This document shows, piece by piece, positions 22,363 to 33,431 of a stretch of 64,000 bases of DNA. Within the stretch, counting starts at the first letter, position 1; every line of letters begins with the position of its first letter. The stretch is from Proteromonas lacertae. Its lineage: Eukaryota > Sar > Bigyra > Opalinata > Proteromonadidae. The position numbers and the translations under genes were made by a program. The DNA is taken from NCBI GenBank assembly GCA_002245135.1, contig NGBS01000593.1:62001-126000 (forward strand), written 5' to 3'. The notes under the pieces were generated by a model, which was not told the DNA's origin, searched no databases, and worked only from the letters and a program-made list of their open reading frames with translations.

Positions 22363-23215
22363 TTAAAAATCTCTTTTAGATTGAATATAAACAGCAGTTA
22401 TAACAATAACAATAGCTATGTATGAGTACATATTAGCAATATTGATTGTCCAGCCAATACCATACAGTTTTGGAACAAATATTCTCCTATCTGAAGGATT
22501 GAAATATAAGACCTTCAATAAATAATACTTACTTTCATCTTCTTCATTTAAATCAACAACTGCACCTTCAGGGAGATTATTATAATATTTTGTATGATCT
22601 AAACAAATGGCTATTATAACAGCTACAAAAATAATTGTAAATGTGAAAAAAGATGGTAACATACACTTTTCATTAAATTCTGGACATTATAGGTGATTAA
22701 AAACATAACTAAAACTGATGAATTAACAAACAAAAAAAATGATATTTGTATATTGAATTTGTATATTTGGTAGTAAATAATAGCAGCAAATATATGTAAT
22801 GATGAACATAACATATAAGAGAAAGTTGTTTCTCTTTTCATTGTAGCTTCTTTATGTTCATCATTTAACCAATAACTCTTATGTGGAATGACTAATGTCT
22901 TTGTAGTCCATGGCCAGATAACTATACAAATGATATATTATAGTTAAATCATACGAACAAGCAATGTTAAGAGAGTATGAATAGATAACAAGGCTGTAAC
23001 TAAGATAAACTAAAAAATAAAAATATATTTATACTCTTCCACAATAATTATCTGGTTGAAAACGATAATTGAAGTGACAAGCACATCTTTTTGGTAAATC
23101 GTTGTAGAAATGGCCTGCTTGTAAATATAAAGCAAGATTAGATAGTATTAAAACAAATAAAACACTAAATTAAATTAAACATACACTATTTATACCAATA
23201 TTTATTATTCATCAT
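22363..23215 (-). CDS. Multi-pass membrane protein with a DUF5808-type C-terminus
   Basis: Five exons give about 240 residues. There is an N-terminal hydrophobic signal segment (CVLFVLILSNLALYL), a Cys-containing loop (RCACHF, NYCGR), and about five membrane segments. An IPHKSYWLNDEHKEA loop resembles the segment following DUF1648-type membrane domains. Near the end, LYFNPSDRRIFVPKLYGIGW followed by TINIAN matches the DUF5808 signature (YNPDDPR.FVPKR.G.GW..NF) known mainly from bacterial membrane proteins. Introns near 23200, 23030, 22955 and 22663 use GTAT or GTGTAT donors. The intron at 22620-22663 (donor GTGTAT) is needed to keep the frame. The function is unknown, and bacterial ancestry is possible but unproven. 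Confidence 0.72.
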
Positions 23216-23294
23216 TTTTGAGACTCGAACAGATCAATGTATTTCCCAAAACAAAGAAAAATGAGTATATAGATAATAAATATAAAGTATTAAA

Positions 23295-25800
23295 TCACAA
23301 ATAACTAGATCTGGGTGTAACTTTAGCAGATAAACTAGATTTCTTTATAGGAGCTAAGCTACCAGATGAATGATCATACAAATTAAAAGATCCAAGTTTG
23401 CCAGTGCTTTTAGGTAATTTTTTGTCAATTGGCCTTTTAGGCGGAGGAGGTGCATGTTTTCTAGTTAATAAAGGTAATTTGGGTGTTAAATCTTTGAAGT
23501 CAGATGATCTATTTCTTTTACTCATATCAATTCTTCTATTTACCACTCTACTATCAGATGCACTTCTTGCACTATCTTTAGAAGAAACACGTGGGATAGG
23601 AGTAAAATGTGGAGAAGGAAGATCAACATGAACTTGATTTTCATCTGCCATTTTTTCTATTTAGATTATAAATATAAATAAATATATACTATTATCTATC
23701 AATCTATCTTCTGGAGTAAGTGATTGATTTTCTAATTGATGATCTAATTGTATAGTCTTTTCATAAATAACCTGAAAGAATTTATAATCTAAGTGTGAAT
23801 AAGTTTCATATAATTTATTAATCGTAGAAATCAAATGAGCATCTTCAGGAAATGACAAATAATGTTTACATAACGGTAATATTTTTAATATCTCTATTTT
23901 CACATCAATTACATTATCATTTCCTAATTCCAATATCATTGGTATATAATTCATTTTCATAAACTTTATACTATAATATTCAAACATACATTTAATCACT
24001 ATAATGAAACTGATTCTTTTCTTATAGCTTTCTGATTTATAATAGTCTGTATAAAGAGTATTATATATTACACTATGTAATTGCTGTTGTAAACATAACC
24101 TACTGATATGAGCTAATATCTTACAAGATATATCTCTTACTGGTTTAATACCGTTATTTATACAATTCCATATCATTGGAAGTACAATAATTGTCTGTGA
24201 ATCGATTGGAATGTATTGAATTGTTCTATCAATTTGTTCCAACATACTGTAAATGATTTGATCATAGGTTTGAATACGTTCAAAGATTTGAGGAAAGGTT
24301 TGAAGAATTGAATCGATATGTCCACTCATATCAGAATTATTGGAGTTTTTACAGGAATATATGAAACTTGAAATTGAATTAATACAAGGTATTAGAATAT
24401 CGATATTTGGATCCTGTTTTATATATAAATTATTATAATTATACTGTTAAAAATGAAATATATTTCTTTAAAATCGCAATAAAATAAATTGTATATTTTG
24501 TTAGAGTATTTACAATTCCTGTGAATATTTTACAACATTGTATTCGTGTAGATGTATCATCATCAGAGAGAAGTGCAATAAATACAGGTAATAGAACATC
24601 TAATGCAACAATAAATAATATTAAAAAATAATAAACATAAAAAAAGAAAGCAATATATATATACTTGTTGCATATGAAGCATCAGCATTCATAAAATAAG
24701 AAGGATAATTATAAATAAACAAATTCCTCATCTGTTTATCACCCTTCGATAATCCTACACAATACATTTTAAATACTTCCCTGTCATAAGGAACACGATT
24801 TTGATTGATTATATCATATAACCTACCGGAATTCTTCGCTATATTTACTTTATTTGATTTATTATTTAATAAATCTTTTATTATATCACATAAGCCTAAA
24901 GGAGTAACTTTAATGAAATATGGCAATAGTTCTAGAAAAGATTCGATTGCTTCGTCTACTACAGTAGTTTCTTCGTCTTTTAATAAGTCTGTTAATTCTC
25001 TTTTTATCCTTTCTGCTGGTTCTCCACTTGGAAAAACACCTTTTAAATATGTCAAACATTTGCTTGCTACAAATCTAACTTGAACTTCAGTATCTTGACA
25101 TAGATTCATTATGTCGTTGAAAAATGTGATGGAACAATAAGCTGGTTCAAATATTTGATGATAACAGAGTGAACTAAGGATATGTATACATTGAATTCTT
25201 TTAATTGGAGTTTCTGTGATTTTCCCACTATTTTTAGCGTATGGTATTATTGTAGACATGATGGTGGTTTTGTTATAGAGTGGAATAAGCTTGTGAAAGA
25301 ATGATAAAGCTGATAAACATGAGTCAAAATTTAAGTCTGGTGCGTTTAATATATCTATTAGAAATGTTAATAACGTTGATGCTGAAGAATTGGGGATTGG
25401 GTCTAAGTCATTTCGAAAAGTATCTAAAATGATGAGTGATATATTATTGGAAGCTTCTTTTATAATTACCAACTTTATTTGATTCAGAGAGGAAGAAAAA
25501 AGACGATCAGGATCTTCTCTAAAACAAAATTTGATATGTGTGGGTATAGTCTGTTGTTGAATCTATATGTAATTAACCATTAAATGCATTTAATAAAAAT
25601 ATATACTTTATCACCTTTGAGCATAGCTTCCAGTCTATCAAAATCATCATAAGTGTCTGATAAAGCATATTTTTCAATTTCATCTTTACTCTATTCTACA
25701 TTATTTGATAATATACCTTCTGCTTTTCTTGACTAATTTTTGCTACAGGTTTCTTCATTTCCTGTTCATACCATTCTTCTAAAAGATCGCTAAACTCCAT
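23295..25800 (-). CDS. HEAT-repeat protein phosphatase regulatory subunit (PP4R4-like)
   Basis: The start MEFSDLLEEWYEQEMKKPV at 25800 is followed by a short exon ending YDDFDRLEAMLKGDK. A long HEAT/ARM-type helical solenoid spans 25560-23700 (for example QVRFVASKCLTYLKGVFP, TRIQCCKIFTGI, VDVKIEILKILPLCKHY in translation). The last exon (23655-23295) is joined by an intron at 23690-23658 and is a disordered, basic, Ser/Pro-rich tail containing APPPPKRPIDKKLP. A solenoid plus disordered tail and the N-terminal DRLE..L..G start recall PPP4R4, a cytosolic PP4 regulatory subunit. A PP2A-A-type scaffold is the alternative. Introns near 25715, 25615, 24665 and 24514 all fit GTAT/GTAA...AG. The 20-bp element at 25882-25901 lies 82 bp upstream. 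Confidence 0.6.
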
Positions 25801-26061
25801 CTTGAAAATGGGTTATTTATATCTTATTAAATTTATATTGACGAAAACAGAGAGAATTTAAAAAAAACTGAAAACTGACGTTCAAAATAGATTTGAATTA
25901 AACTTGTTAAGTAATTGTACTTCAATTTAATTCTATTTTATGTCACTAACAAAAAATATCTGCAATAAAAGATTTCTATTGATTATCTAACCCAATAACA
26001 ACAATATAATATTCAGTGAAAAATAAATTGAAAACAAATCAATAAATTAAAATATTTCACA

Positions 26062-27505
26062 TTAATTACCTGTACACTTTACAACATGTTTTATCAACTC
26101 TAACGGACGAGATGATATTTTATCACACTTTCTACATCTAAAACGAGGAGGATTCACTTCATCAAATCTCACTAATTCTTGATATTGAAAAACCTTATAA
26201 TATTTCTTACGTAATCTCGCACTACATATTATATAATTATATAATATACTTTAAAAGATCAGTTCTATATAAATAATTTTTCTGTTTTGCAAAATGATCA
26301 TAAAAATATTGTTTTATTTGACCAGTAAAACTGATTGGTTTCCTACCATCTCTTAAATACCAGCTTAGAAATGAATCATATCGAATTACATTGGTAAAAG
26401 CTCTATCAATTTCATTCACTTTCTTATAACTTTCAGCATCTGTAAATGGTAAATTTAATACGATGAAAATGAGGTAATGACATTGAAGACGGCTGATTGA
26501 ACCTGCATATTCATCTGATGGATTAACAAATGAAAAAATATCAAGAAGGATGTCATTAGCTACTTCAGGATTAATCTATTTATAATATATATATATTTAT
26601 AATTAAAAAAAAGAAATAGAAAAAAAGAAGAACAATATAATAATATATACATTTCCTCTCAGTAAATGTGATTTCTTATATATATCTCTAGAAATAACTT
26701 TGAAAAAACTTATCCTTATTTGAGGTGTAAAAGATAAGTTAACTACTGATTGTCTTGCTTTCTCAAACGCATCGGCTTGAACTACCATTCTTCTTTCTAC
26801 TCTCTTCACTTCTTCCATATCAAAATTTCTCAAACATAAAAATCTTCTTACTAAAGCTTGAATCTTTGTGGCTGATTTATTTCTTCTTTCTTCAAAACAT
26901 ATAATACTTTCACAAATAGGGCTACATTTCTTAATACAGCTAGATCGATGTATTATAGAGGCTTGTTTCATCAACGCATTCTTATAATTGGTTGCTTTTG
27001 TCATATTGTATAGGTTTAAAGATCCACATGATTCTTTATTCTTTGATTTTTGATATTTTGTAACTGAGGTTTTGTACATGAATGATAACATGTTTGACGA
27101 GGTATCTGAGCATTTAGGACTTAATCTTGGTGGAGAAAGATAACCATTTTCACATAAATCTAATTCACAACTTGACAGACATATGAACGGTAGATGCTGT
27201 ACTGATCTGTATAATTTTTGACCTGTACTTTTACTTGTATCTAATATAATAGAGTTCCTACCTCCCAGTAGTGGTGAGACACAATTAAGTTGGGGAGCGG
27301 ATAAATATTCTTCCTAAATTATCATTATTAATTTATATATACTCTATCCTCTTCATCCGAATCGCTTAAAGTTTTATTTAGATCTAAGATTGATTTACTT
27401 GGGCACAACACGTCAGGTCCACTCTTTACCCCATTAATCTGGTAAGACAATAGATGAAAATAAATATACACTGCTTCTACACCCAGCTGATGGGGATCTT
27501 TGCAT
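26062..27505 (-). CDS. IQ-motif protein with C-terminal CxxC...HxxxC zinc finger, unknown role
   Basis: Exons joined from the ATG at 27505 give about 430 residues. The first ~150 residues are Ser-rich and probably disordered. An IQ motif, SATKIQALVRRFLCLRNF, would bind calmodulin or an EF-hand protein; a multi-EF-hand gene lies next door. A helical region follows (LLRGNINPEVANDILLDIFS, then VIRYDSFLSWYLRDGRKP), of a fold I do not recognise. The end CRKCDKISSRPLELIKHVVK followed by CTGN has a CxxC/HxxxC zinc-finger pattern. Introns lie near 27469, 27345, 26648 (about 75 nt) and 26250. The product cannot be named from this. Confidence 0.62.
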
Positions 27506-27584
27506 CTAAAAAATATTATGAATTTTCTTTGAATCAGAAAAAATAGTCGTTACAGGACAATTTAAAAAAGACTAAATTAACTAA

Positions 27585-28724
27585 TTAAACTATGTATTGG
27601 GATGTCATTGCCTTAAATTCATCAATATCAATCTCACCATCACCATCCATTTCAGCTCCATTAATCATTTCACTAATTTCATTATCTGTCAAACTAGGAT
27701 CTAATTGTCTCATAAATCTATAAATTTACTTAAAACAAAATCAAGATATACGTCATAAACTCATTTTTGGATATTTGACCACTTCCATCAACATCAATTG
27801 TCTAAAATATCATTGGATAATATATACCTGAAATGTCAAAAGAATAGCTTTCATCTGCTTATTTCGAGAAACCAGTAAATCCATATATTCATCCATATCT
27901 ATTTCTCCATCTCCATTAATATCAGCTACTTTCATAATATTCTGTATTTCTTCTTCTGAAGCTCCTAAACTTTTCATCACAATCTGTAATTCATCCATGG
28001 ATATTGTTCCACCTTTATCTATATCATATAAATCAAATGATGTTCTATATTGTTCTAATTCCTCATCCGTAATTCCAATATTAACATTACTTTTACCAGC
28101 TATTTTCTCAACTGCTTTACTCCACAATAATCTTCTTCTTTTCACACCTAATTCACAATTACATCGGAAAAAAACATTTTGATGGTATTTAAATACATGT
28201 ACTAATATTCTATTTGTATTAGGTGGAGGTTCATAAGTTACTTCTCCTGTTGATTCGTTATAAAAATATGTGTGATAAATATATTCTGATGGTTCGTATT
28301 GTTTCCAACCTTTCGGCAGTTCTGGTGGTAATGCAATTAATCCATTACATCCAATACATACATTTCTATGGAGCTCTATATCTTCTTCGGTTTCTTTGTT
28401 GAACATTGAAAGAAAATCATCAACTGCTGTTGAATTCTCGAGAGTTTTTTTTGGATTCATTGAATGTAAAAATAAATCAGCATACATTTGACTGGGGCTT
28501 TCTCTGTGCTTCATTTTTTGAAGCATTTTCTGTTGAAATAAAGAATCTCTTAAAATTTCTGCTTGGGCTACTTTCACTTGTCCAAGTAATGCTTTTTTCT
28601 TAGTTTCGATTTGATGTTCTAGTTTTTTGATTCTTTGGTCAAAACTAACAAATTCTACTTTCACTTCATCAGCTACTTTCGTAAAACAGTCAACTATAGC
28701 TTTAGCATGCGGATTTAATGACAT
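27585..28724 (-). CDS. WW-domain plus four-EF-hand calmodulin-like protein
   Basis: The N-terminus (residues ~1-75) is a charged helical segment (FDQRIKKLEHQIETKKKALL). A WW-type module follows at residues ~135-165 (LPKGWKQYEP...YFYNESTGEVTYEPP). Its first Trp is present, but the second is replaced by Tyr (TYEPP). The C-terminal ~150 residues are four EF-hands whose loops read DIDKGGTISMDE, DINGDGEIDMDE, DVDGSGQISKNE and EMDGDGEIDIDE; the last begins with Glu in place of Asp. Two short introns (about 27828-27803 and 27756-27722) split the third hand and its exit helix. This looks like a Ca2+ sensor carrying a proline-motif binder. The first ~76 codons and upstream flank are duplicated at 38794-39070. 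Confidence 0.85.
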
Positions 28725-28744
28725 ATTTTAAAAAGTAATTAATT

Positions 28745-29575
28745 TGAAACGACCATATTTTTGGAATTTATTGAAAATCAAAATAAACATCAAAATAAAC
28801 AAATTGAACAAATTTGACAAATGTAAACATTAAATTACAACAAAACAAATATCACAGTCTCAATTTGGATTTACAAATTGAAGTATCTAGAAAAACGTAT
28901 AATATCACTCTATTTCTATATCTAATACTGCTTATACTATCTCTTAATTTTTACTTAATACTATTGTTTTAGTCTAGCTATCATATAATACACTAAACCT
29001 AAACTACAACTCAACTTATTCTCTATTACATATTTTCTTTCTTCCAGGAAAGAAAATAACTTATCTACATCTACATTAAATGATGATAATTTATCACAAT
29101 CGATCTTACAGAATATTGATTTAATCACTTTCTTATTCAACAGTTTAACAGCTCCAGTCAATACATGATATTCGTATCCATTCACATCAACTGATAATAC
29201 ACTGATATTACCGATGGCAGTATAATTATCTTCAGTAATTATTGAATCTAAAGTAAAAATATCAACCATGTTATTAGCGATAGGATTAGTTGTATCAATA
29301 TTCTTATTCATTGTTGAATCCATCCAATTTTGACTATCTGAATAGATGAAGCCATGTCTATTATATCCTCCTAAAGCATTTCCAAATAAAGTCAAATAAT
29401 TCTTCATATTGTTATTCATCAAAATAGATTTAGTCAATAGATATAAATTCTGAGGAACTGGTTCAAATGCAATTGATTGAATTTGATAATGTAAAAATTT
29501 CATCAAACAATTTCCAATTCCAGCTCCAATTTCCATATATTTCCCATGTGATTGAACTACTTGTTCATTCCATAA
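28745..29575 (-). repeat. 831-bp identical block, copy 1 (partner 31785-32615)
   Basis: It covers the 3' 615 bp of the FkbM gene plus about 216 bp of its 3' flank, up to the promoter of the WW/EF-hand gene. All lines compared are identical to 31785-32615 at a constant offset of 3040. Confidence 0.92.
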
Positions 29576-30079
29576 TATAATCATATTTACTGGACAATTG
29601 ACAGATTTTGTAATTTTAAGCGAATCAGAAAATATATCTTTAGAATTTCTTAAACAAACATTAATTTTCGCTTTTACTATGTTTATTTCTTCTTTTTTGC
29701 ATTCTACCTCATTTTCTTCAAACATTGTTTTTGTATTGTTCCATAAAAGGAGTTGAAGAGGAAATTGTTCGTATAATGACTTTACACTTATTGATTGCAA
29801 TGCTGGCTGGTTATCTTGACTAAAAGTATTGGGAAATCTAAGATTCTTGCGTTGAAGAATAGAGATGGAATAAACATTTCCATAAGTTCTAATACTATCT
29901 GAGTGTTTTTGCGCTTTACTTTTTATAAGTAGTTTGAATAGGTAGGAAACAAAATCACAGTTAATTCTTCTTGGATTGGTATCTGATATTATTGGATCAT
30001 TTAGTGGTATAGTAAACAACAGAATGAAAACATAAATAACATATCCTAACATGCATAGGTAAAGAACAATTTTTATCAT
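28961..30079 (-). CDS. Type II membrane FkbM-family methyltransferase
   Basis: The frame is uninterrupted and encodes 372 residues. Residues ~4-26 are a signal anchor (IVLYLCMLGYVIYVFILLFT), so the catalytic part would face the ER/Golgi lumen. The SAM-binding core includes KYMEIGAGIGNCLMKF (motif I), SIAFEPVPQNLYLL (acidic loop), and VDIFTLDSII followed by SVDVNGYEYHVLTGA, typical of Methyltransf_21/FkbM proteins that O-methylate sugars or related metabolites. The substrate is unknown. A frameshifted sister lies at 32001-33118 and a more distant intact paralogue at 34823-35947. The 3' 615 bp are identical to the sister, indicating very recent conversion or duplication, while the 5' half has diverged. 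Confidence 0.88.
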   Translation of the reverse strand: MIKIVLYLCMLGYVIYVFILLFTIPLNDPIISDTNPRRINCDFVSYLFKLLIKSKAQKHSDSIRTYGNVYSISILQRKNLRFPNTFSQDNQPALQSISVKSLYEQFPLQLLLWNNTKTMFEENEVECKKEEINIVKAKINVCLRNSKDIFSDSLKITKSVNCPVNMIILWNEQVVQSHGKYMEIGAGIGNCLMKFLHYQIQSIAFEPVPQNLYLLTKSILMNNNMKNYLTLFGNALGGYNRHGFIYSDSQNWMDSTMNKNIDTTNPIANNMVDIFTLDSIITEDNYTAIGNISVLSVDVNGYEYHVLTGAVKLLNKKVIKSIFCKIDCDKLSSFNVDVDKLFSFLEERKYVIENKLSCSLGLVYYMIARLKQ

Positions 30080-30502
30080 TTTTATGGTTTGTTGAACGAA
30101 AATTTTCGCTCCAACAAAATTCTTTGTCTAAAAGAATTGAATATTTTAGATAGTTATTAATATTTTTTTTATTAGTCATTCTTTGTGCATAATCTATTGA
30201 TTTGTTAAGAAAGTGATTAACAAATATTTAAAGTTCTTTTATTTAGCGAGACATTGCATTGATTAATTACGTTATGTCAGTACTTTGTGGTTGATTATAA
30301 AACACTGTTTGTTTTTTGTAAGTATTTAAAGTAATTAAAATTAGTGTTAGAAAATCGAGAAATATGTAAAAATTTGGTTTTATTGTAAATAAAAATAATG
30401 TTGATGTGGTTTTTTGAAATATTATTCAATCAAAACAAAATTCAAACAACTCAAGCCACTAGACAAGCCTAATATATTTTTGCTGATATTTTCTTATTTA
30501 AC
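30080..30502. promoter_or_regulatory. Divergent promoter region, FkbM (-) and acidic pseudokinase (+)
   Basis: The left part (about 30080-30120) resembles the flank just upstream of the FkbM pseudogene (33119-33160). The right part contains the 73-bp element at 30425-30497 that is shared with the paralogous pseudokinase gene. No gene is seen between. Confidence 0.5.
30425..30497 (+). repeat. 73-bp conserved upstream element, copy 1 (partner 39260-39332)
   Basis: 73 identical bases lie directly upstream of the start codons of two paralogous pseudokinase genes. It contains CAAGCCACTAGACAAGCC and ends 5 bp before this ATG. Confidence 0.85.
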
Positions 30503-31697
30503 ATGAGTAATTCATTGAATTATGATTTTTTATCATATATAAAGGAAGAATATGAAGCATAGATATATTAATATTATTAAATAGGTTGTTGAGTGTCTTA
30601 GAGAAGATGATAAAAAATATCTATATAAGGTGAAAAACCAAATAAAACCAGCAAACGAAATATTAAAAGTAATAGATGTAAAATCTTGTGATAAGAAAAA
30701 CATTGAAAAGTATTTAAAAGCTGTAAGAAAACTGAACGAAATGAGCTGTGGTTATTTAATGAAATATAGTATAATAGAAGAGAATAATGGATATATATAT
30801 CTGATAATGCCAGAATATTATGGATCTTTGAAAGATTATCATTTGGATTATTTCAACTGTGGTTATGCATTCAGAGGAATAGTAATAGATGATGATGATG
30901 ATATTAAAGATGACAGTAATGATGAAAGTGATAATAGTGAAATTGAATACGACAGTGATGATAAAAGATTTAAATGTAAATATCAATATCAAACATCTGG
31001 TTATTTCACAATATATCAATTCTTTAGAGATATAATCTATGGATTAGAAGAAATACATAAAAATGGTTATTATCATGGAAAAATTAAAAAATCAAATATA
31101 TTTGCTAATAGAAGTTCATTTATATTGTCAGATTATTGTTTATATCTATTAGAAGAGGATAAAGATGAATATGATGAATATGATGAATATGATGAAGATG
31201 ATGATGGTAAGACAAATGATATAAAAAAAGTAATCAAAATAATAGATAATGTACTTTCAGAATATTATGAAGATAAAGATGAATATAGAAAAATAGTTGG
31301 TGAAGACGAAGATAAATTAAGCAAAAAAGATGATTTTAAAACTCTATTGAATAAAATTAGCAGTATTTCATATATAAAATATAATAAATAGAGATGGAAG
31401 AGATAGCTGATATGTATATTTGGGAACATAAATATCGAGATTGGTCACCTGGAAGTATTTTTAATTTTTAAATTGTTTATAGGTTATACAGATGTAATAG
31501 AGAGATATGCAAAAGATGAGAAATTCTTAAAGAATGATGTATGTAAAGATCAATGTAAAAAAATGTTATATAGGAAAAAGATTAAAAAATTGAAAGAAGA
31601 AATTAAATCATTGAAAGAAGAGAATGAAATCTTTAAAAGAAAGTGTGGAGAAGAAACAAATACGAATGGAGGAATAAAAAGAAAGAAATTATTATAA
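30503..31697 (+). CDS. Acidic pseudokinase-like protein (copy 1) with a GC-AG first intron
   Basis: ATG at 30503, 18 codons, then an intron at 30556-30583 whose donor is GC instead of GT. The paralogue has GT at the same place. Joining gives EEYE|VVECLREDDKKYLYKVK. The body is a diverged kinase fold: YLIMPEYYGSL (hinge), EIHKNGYYHGKIKKSNIF (catalytic loop with HGKIKKSN, no HRD Asp) and LSDYCLYLL (DYC in place of DFG). Asp-rich inserts follow residue 90 and the C-lobe. Two further introns (about 31360-31390 and 31455-31482) lead to a coiled-coil tail ending GGIKRKKLL. Catalysis is unlikely. The paralogue is at 39338. Confidence 0.72.
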
Positions 31698-31784
31698 ATA
31701 TTTATTATATTATTAATTGTTTGTTATTCTATTATTAAAGATGTTCAATCATAAAGCTTATTCATTTCTTTATAAAAATGAAAA

Positions 31785-32615
31785 TGAAACGACCATATTT
31801 TTGGAATTTATTGAAAATCAAAATAAACATCAAAATAAACAAATTGAACAAATTTGACAAATGTAAACATTAAATTACAACAAAACAAATATCACAGTCT
31901 CAATTTGGATTTACAAATTGAAGTATCTAGAAAAACGTATAATATCACTCTATTTCTATATCTAATACTGCTTATACTATCTCTTAATTTTTACTTAATA
32001 CTATTGTTTTAGTCTAGCTATCATATAATACACTAAACCTAAACTACAACTCAACTTATTCTCTATTACATATTTTCTTTCTTCCAGGAAAGAAAATAAC
32101 TTATCTACATCTACATTAAATGATGATAATTTATCACAATCGATCTTACAGAATATTGATTTAATCACTTTCTTATTCAACAGTTTAACAGCTCCAGTCA
32201 ATACATGATATTCGTATCCATTCACATCAACTGATAATACACTGATATTACCGATGGCAGTATAATTATCTTCAGTAATTATTGAATCTAAAGTAAAAAT
32301 ATCAACCATGTTATTAGCGATAGGATTAGTTGTATCAATATTCTTATTCATTGTTGAATCCATCCAATTTTGACTATCTGAATAGATGAAGCCATGTCTA
32401 TTATATCCTCCTAAAGCATTTCCAAATAAAGTCAAATAATTCTTCATATTGTTATTCATCAAAATAGATTTAGTCAATAGATATAAATTCTGAGGAACTG
32501 GTTCAAATGCAATTGATTGAATTTGATAATGTAAAAATTTCATCAAACAATTTCCAATTCCAGCTCCAATTTCCATATATTTCCCATGTGATTGAACTAC
32601 TTGTTCATTCCATAA
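31785..32615 (-). repeat. 831-bp identical block, copy 2 (partner 28745-29575)
   Basis: Identical to the FkbM 3' half and flank at 28745-29575. Here the left end abuts unrelated sequence downstream of the acidic pseudokinase gene. Confidence 0.92.
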
Positions 32616-33118
32616 CTTATACATATTTCTGGACAATGGACAGATCTTGTAACTCTTACCAAATCAGAAAATATATCTTTAGAATTTCTTAAACAGATTT
32701 TAAATTGTACTCTTTTTATTTTTACTACTTTTTTTTTGCATTCTACCTCATTTTCTTCAAACATTGTTTTTGTATTGTTCCATAAAAGGATTTGAAGCGG
32801 GATTAAATCAGATAACGGTTTAGTAGGATGTATTTTATATATTGGTATTTCATCTTCACTCAGTTTATTAGTGTTCCTTAAATTTTTGTGCTTAACTAGG
32901 GAAATAGTGTAAACATTTTCATTGATTTTAACGCCATCTGAGTAATTGGATGATCTGTTTAATAATGATAAACTAAAGATATAAGAAACAAAATTATCAT
33001 GAATTCTTCTAGGAATAGTAGTTGAAGTAGTTGTATAATTTAAGGATACGTTAAATAACAGTATACTAATATATGTAACATATCCAAATAAGCAAAAATA
33101 AAGAATTTTTTTTATCAT
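32001..33118 (-). pseudogene. FkbM-family methyltransferase copy with a one-base frameshift
   Basis: The 5' part (33118 to about 32630) encodes a signal anchor (KILYFCLFGYVTYISILLF) and a luminal region about half-diverged from the intact copy. At about 32628 one base is missing relative to 29588. As a result VTRSVHCPE runs into ISYGMNK and a stop, while the true continuation LWNEQVVQSHGKYMEIG lies in another frame. From 32615 onward it is identical to the intact gene for 831 bp. Unless a frameshift event or a sequencing error intervenes, no full enzyme is made. An upstream in-frame ATG at 33172 also exists; 33118 matches the intact paralogue. Confidence 0.8.
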
Positions 33119-33431
33119 TTTTATGGTTTGTTGAACGAAAATTTTTGCTCCAGTATTATTCTCAATAATCATGTTTATAATATTATTTGGTGTTATTTAT
33201 TCCCATGAAATGTTATATTTTATGCATGAAAATGTTTCAGAAGAAAAGAATTGTTGATGAATCAATTTCTAGAGTATTACCGGGTTATTGATATTTAAAA
33301 TATATCTAAATTATATGTTATAAGTTATCAATCATAAATTTATCAATTAAAAGTCTAAGGATTAATCCGTTTCGAAAAGTGATAAAAATCTTCATTCTTT
33401 TTAAGTGTTATATAGGTCATAAGATTGAATA
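33119..33431. other. Divergent intergenic region before the MAP kinase
   Basis: The first ~40 bp match the flank of the intact FkbM gene. The rest is AT-rich with no gene seen; presumed MAP kinase promoter. Confidence 0.5.

Noticed and set aside
23215-23245. TGTTCGAGTCTC on the minus strand considered as a tRNA B box
   Set aside because: It sits in the 5' flank of the DUF5808 gene with no other tRNA arms.
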